Assembly (NCBI RefSeq): GCF_963674925.1
Contig: NZ_OY771649.1
Span: 1,550,001-1,614,000, forward strand
Length of the DNA: 64,000 bases
DNA from: an uncultured Draconibacterium sp.
Lineage (GTDB): Bacteria > Bacteroidota > Bacteroidia > Bacteroidales > Prolixibacteraceae
Reading direction: 5' to 3'
Below the pieces are notes generated by a model that did not search any database, was not told where the DNA came from, and saw nothing but the letters and a program-made list of their open reading frames with translations. Both the position numbers and the translations under genes were made by a program. Of the stretch, positions 63,587-64,000 are shown piece after piece (within the stretch, counting starts at the first letter, position 1; every line of letters starts with the position of its first letter).

Positions 63587-63615
63587 GAAGTCGGAAACCA
63601 TAATTTTCCGACTTC
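63587..63615 (+). terminator. Hairpin terminator after the nucleotidyltransferase gene
   Basis: Perfect 11-bp stem GAAGTCGGAAA/TTTCCGACTTC, loop of 7, then GTTTTC. It lies 22 bp after the stop and before the kinase-like gene, so it may only partly stop transcription. Confidence 0.7.
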
Positions 63616-63640
63616 GTTTTCTAACAATAGCTAAACCAAG

Positions 63641-64000
63641 ATGACTAATCTGACGACAATTGCACAACACTTTCAACTCGAGGCCGAAATTGAAAACATA
63701 GAACCACTGGGCGAGGGTTTTATAAACGATACTTTTATTATCACCACCAAAAATGGCGGGCCTAAATATATTCTGCAGCGCAAAAACAAGAACATCTTCT
63801 CTCCCATCCCCGCGATGATGGAGAATATTCAAAAAGTTTGCACCCACATTAAAAAGAAAGTTGTTGATACCGGCGGCGATCCGTTGCGCGAGGCAATGAC
63901 TATCATTCCCGCAACAGATGGGAAGCTGTATTTTCTGGACAACGAAAAGGAATACTGGGCAGTTTGTCTATTTATAGAAGACACTATTGCTTACGAAGCT
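63641..64000 (+). CDS. Aminoglycoside phosphotransferase-like sugar kinase, partial
   Basis: The first 120 codons, cut by the window end. The sequence LGEGFINDTFIITTKNGGPKYILQRKNKNIF has the nucleotide-loop and lysine strand of the APH/choline-kinase fold as used in N-acetylhexosamine kinase-like proteins of Bacteroidota. The start ATG at 63641 fits the family. With the nucleotidyltransferase before it this suggests a kinase-plus-uridylyltransferase salvage pair. The catalytic HxD motif would lie beyond the end. Confidence 0.75.
   Translation, partial: MTNLTTIAQHFQLEAEIENIEPLGEGFINDTFIITTKNGGPKYILQRKNKNIFSPIPAMMENIQKVCTHIKKKVVDTGGDPLREAMTIIPATDGKLYFLDNEKEYWAVCLFIEDTIAYEA

Noticed and set aside
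1..64000. tRNA or rRNA genes
   Set aside because: No cloverleaf with the GTTCGA-type T-loop or rRNA segments recognised in the intergenic regions that I read.

Overview
The window looks like a chromosomal segment of a marine-type, probably facultatively or strictly anaerobic member of the Bacteroidota, most likely from the Bacteroidales/Marinilabiliales side. The evidence is SusC/SusD pairs, FecR/ECF sigma signalling, PorP/SprF proteins and a type IX secretion C-terminal domain, TAnnTTTG-type promoters, and a 2-oxoacid:ferredoxin oxidoreductase. The assignment to an order is inference; there is no rRNA gene in the window.

Region 1 (about 1-16,880, all minus strand) is a polysaccharide utilisation locus (PUL 1). 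Read from its upstream end it encodes an ECF sigma factor, a FecR anti-sigma factor, a SusC-type TonB-dependent transporter with an N-terminal STN signalling domain, a SusD lipoprotein, and then a train of five S1-type sulfatases with one GH2 glycosidase. A strong stem-loop separates susD from the enzyme genes. The content points to a heavily sulfated glycan.

Region 2 (about 17,290-35,060) is PUL 2. It has a GH76-like alpha-mannanase, two very similar copies of a GtaA-like (DUF4964/5127/4965/1793) protein, a TIG/NHL-propeller surface lipoprotein, SusC without an STN domain, SusD, and a DUF1735-like lipoprotein. It carries a collapsed FecR pseudogene, which suggests it lost a sigma/anti-sigma circuit. 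A divergent gene encodes an unusual membrane regulator with an extracytoplasmic LamG/kelch-like sensor, one membrane span, and a cytoplasmic SARP-like DNA-binding and BTAD region.

Region 3 (about 35,360-37,540) is a compact minus-strand operon: SPFH/stomatin protein, a two-span membrane protein, a ribbon-helix-helix protein, two paralogous single-span microproteins of 47 and 49 residues, and a zinc-ribbon protein. It starts from a near-perfect Bacteroidota promoter. Three of these genes are under 60 codons.

Region 4 (about 37,800-64,000) is mostly housekeeping: NhaA, an ECF sigma factor, UvrA with a degenerate first zinc finger, a MATE exporter, a HEAT-like protein with two PorP/SprF proteins, a secreted C-type-lectin/PKD protein with a type B T9SS tail, a dihydroorotate dehydrogenase-like protein, a YggS-type PLP protein, PabB and PabC, a type B carboxylesterase, a TPR protein, a GH95 fucosidase, KorA/KorB, a gamma-carbonic anhydrase-like protein, a sugar nucleotidyltransferase and the start of a sugar-kinase-like gene cut by the window end. 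Two intergenic regions carry degenerate 7-bp tandem arrays directly upstream of start codons.

The best candidates for something undescribed are the reverse-topology SARP-like membrane regulator with its PUL, the SPFH/RHH/microprotein operon, and the bipartite motif that is conserved upstream of both the intact and the decayed fecR.
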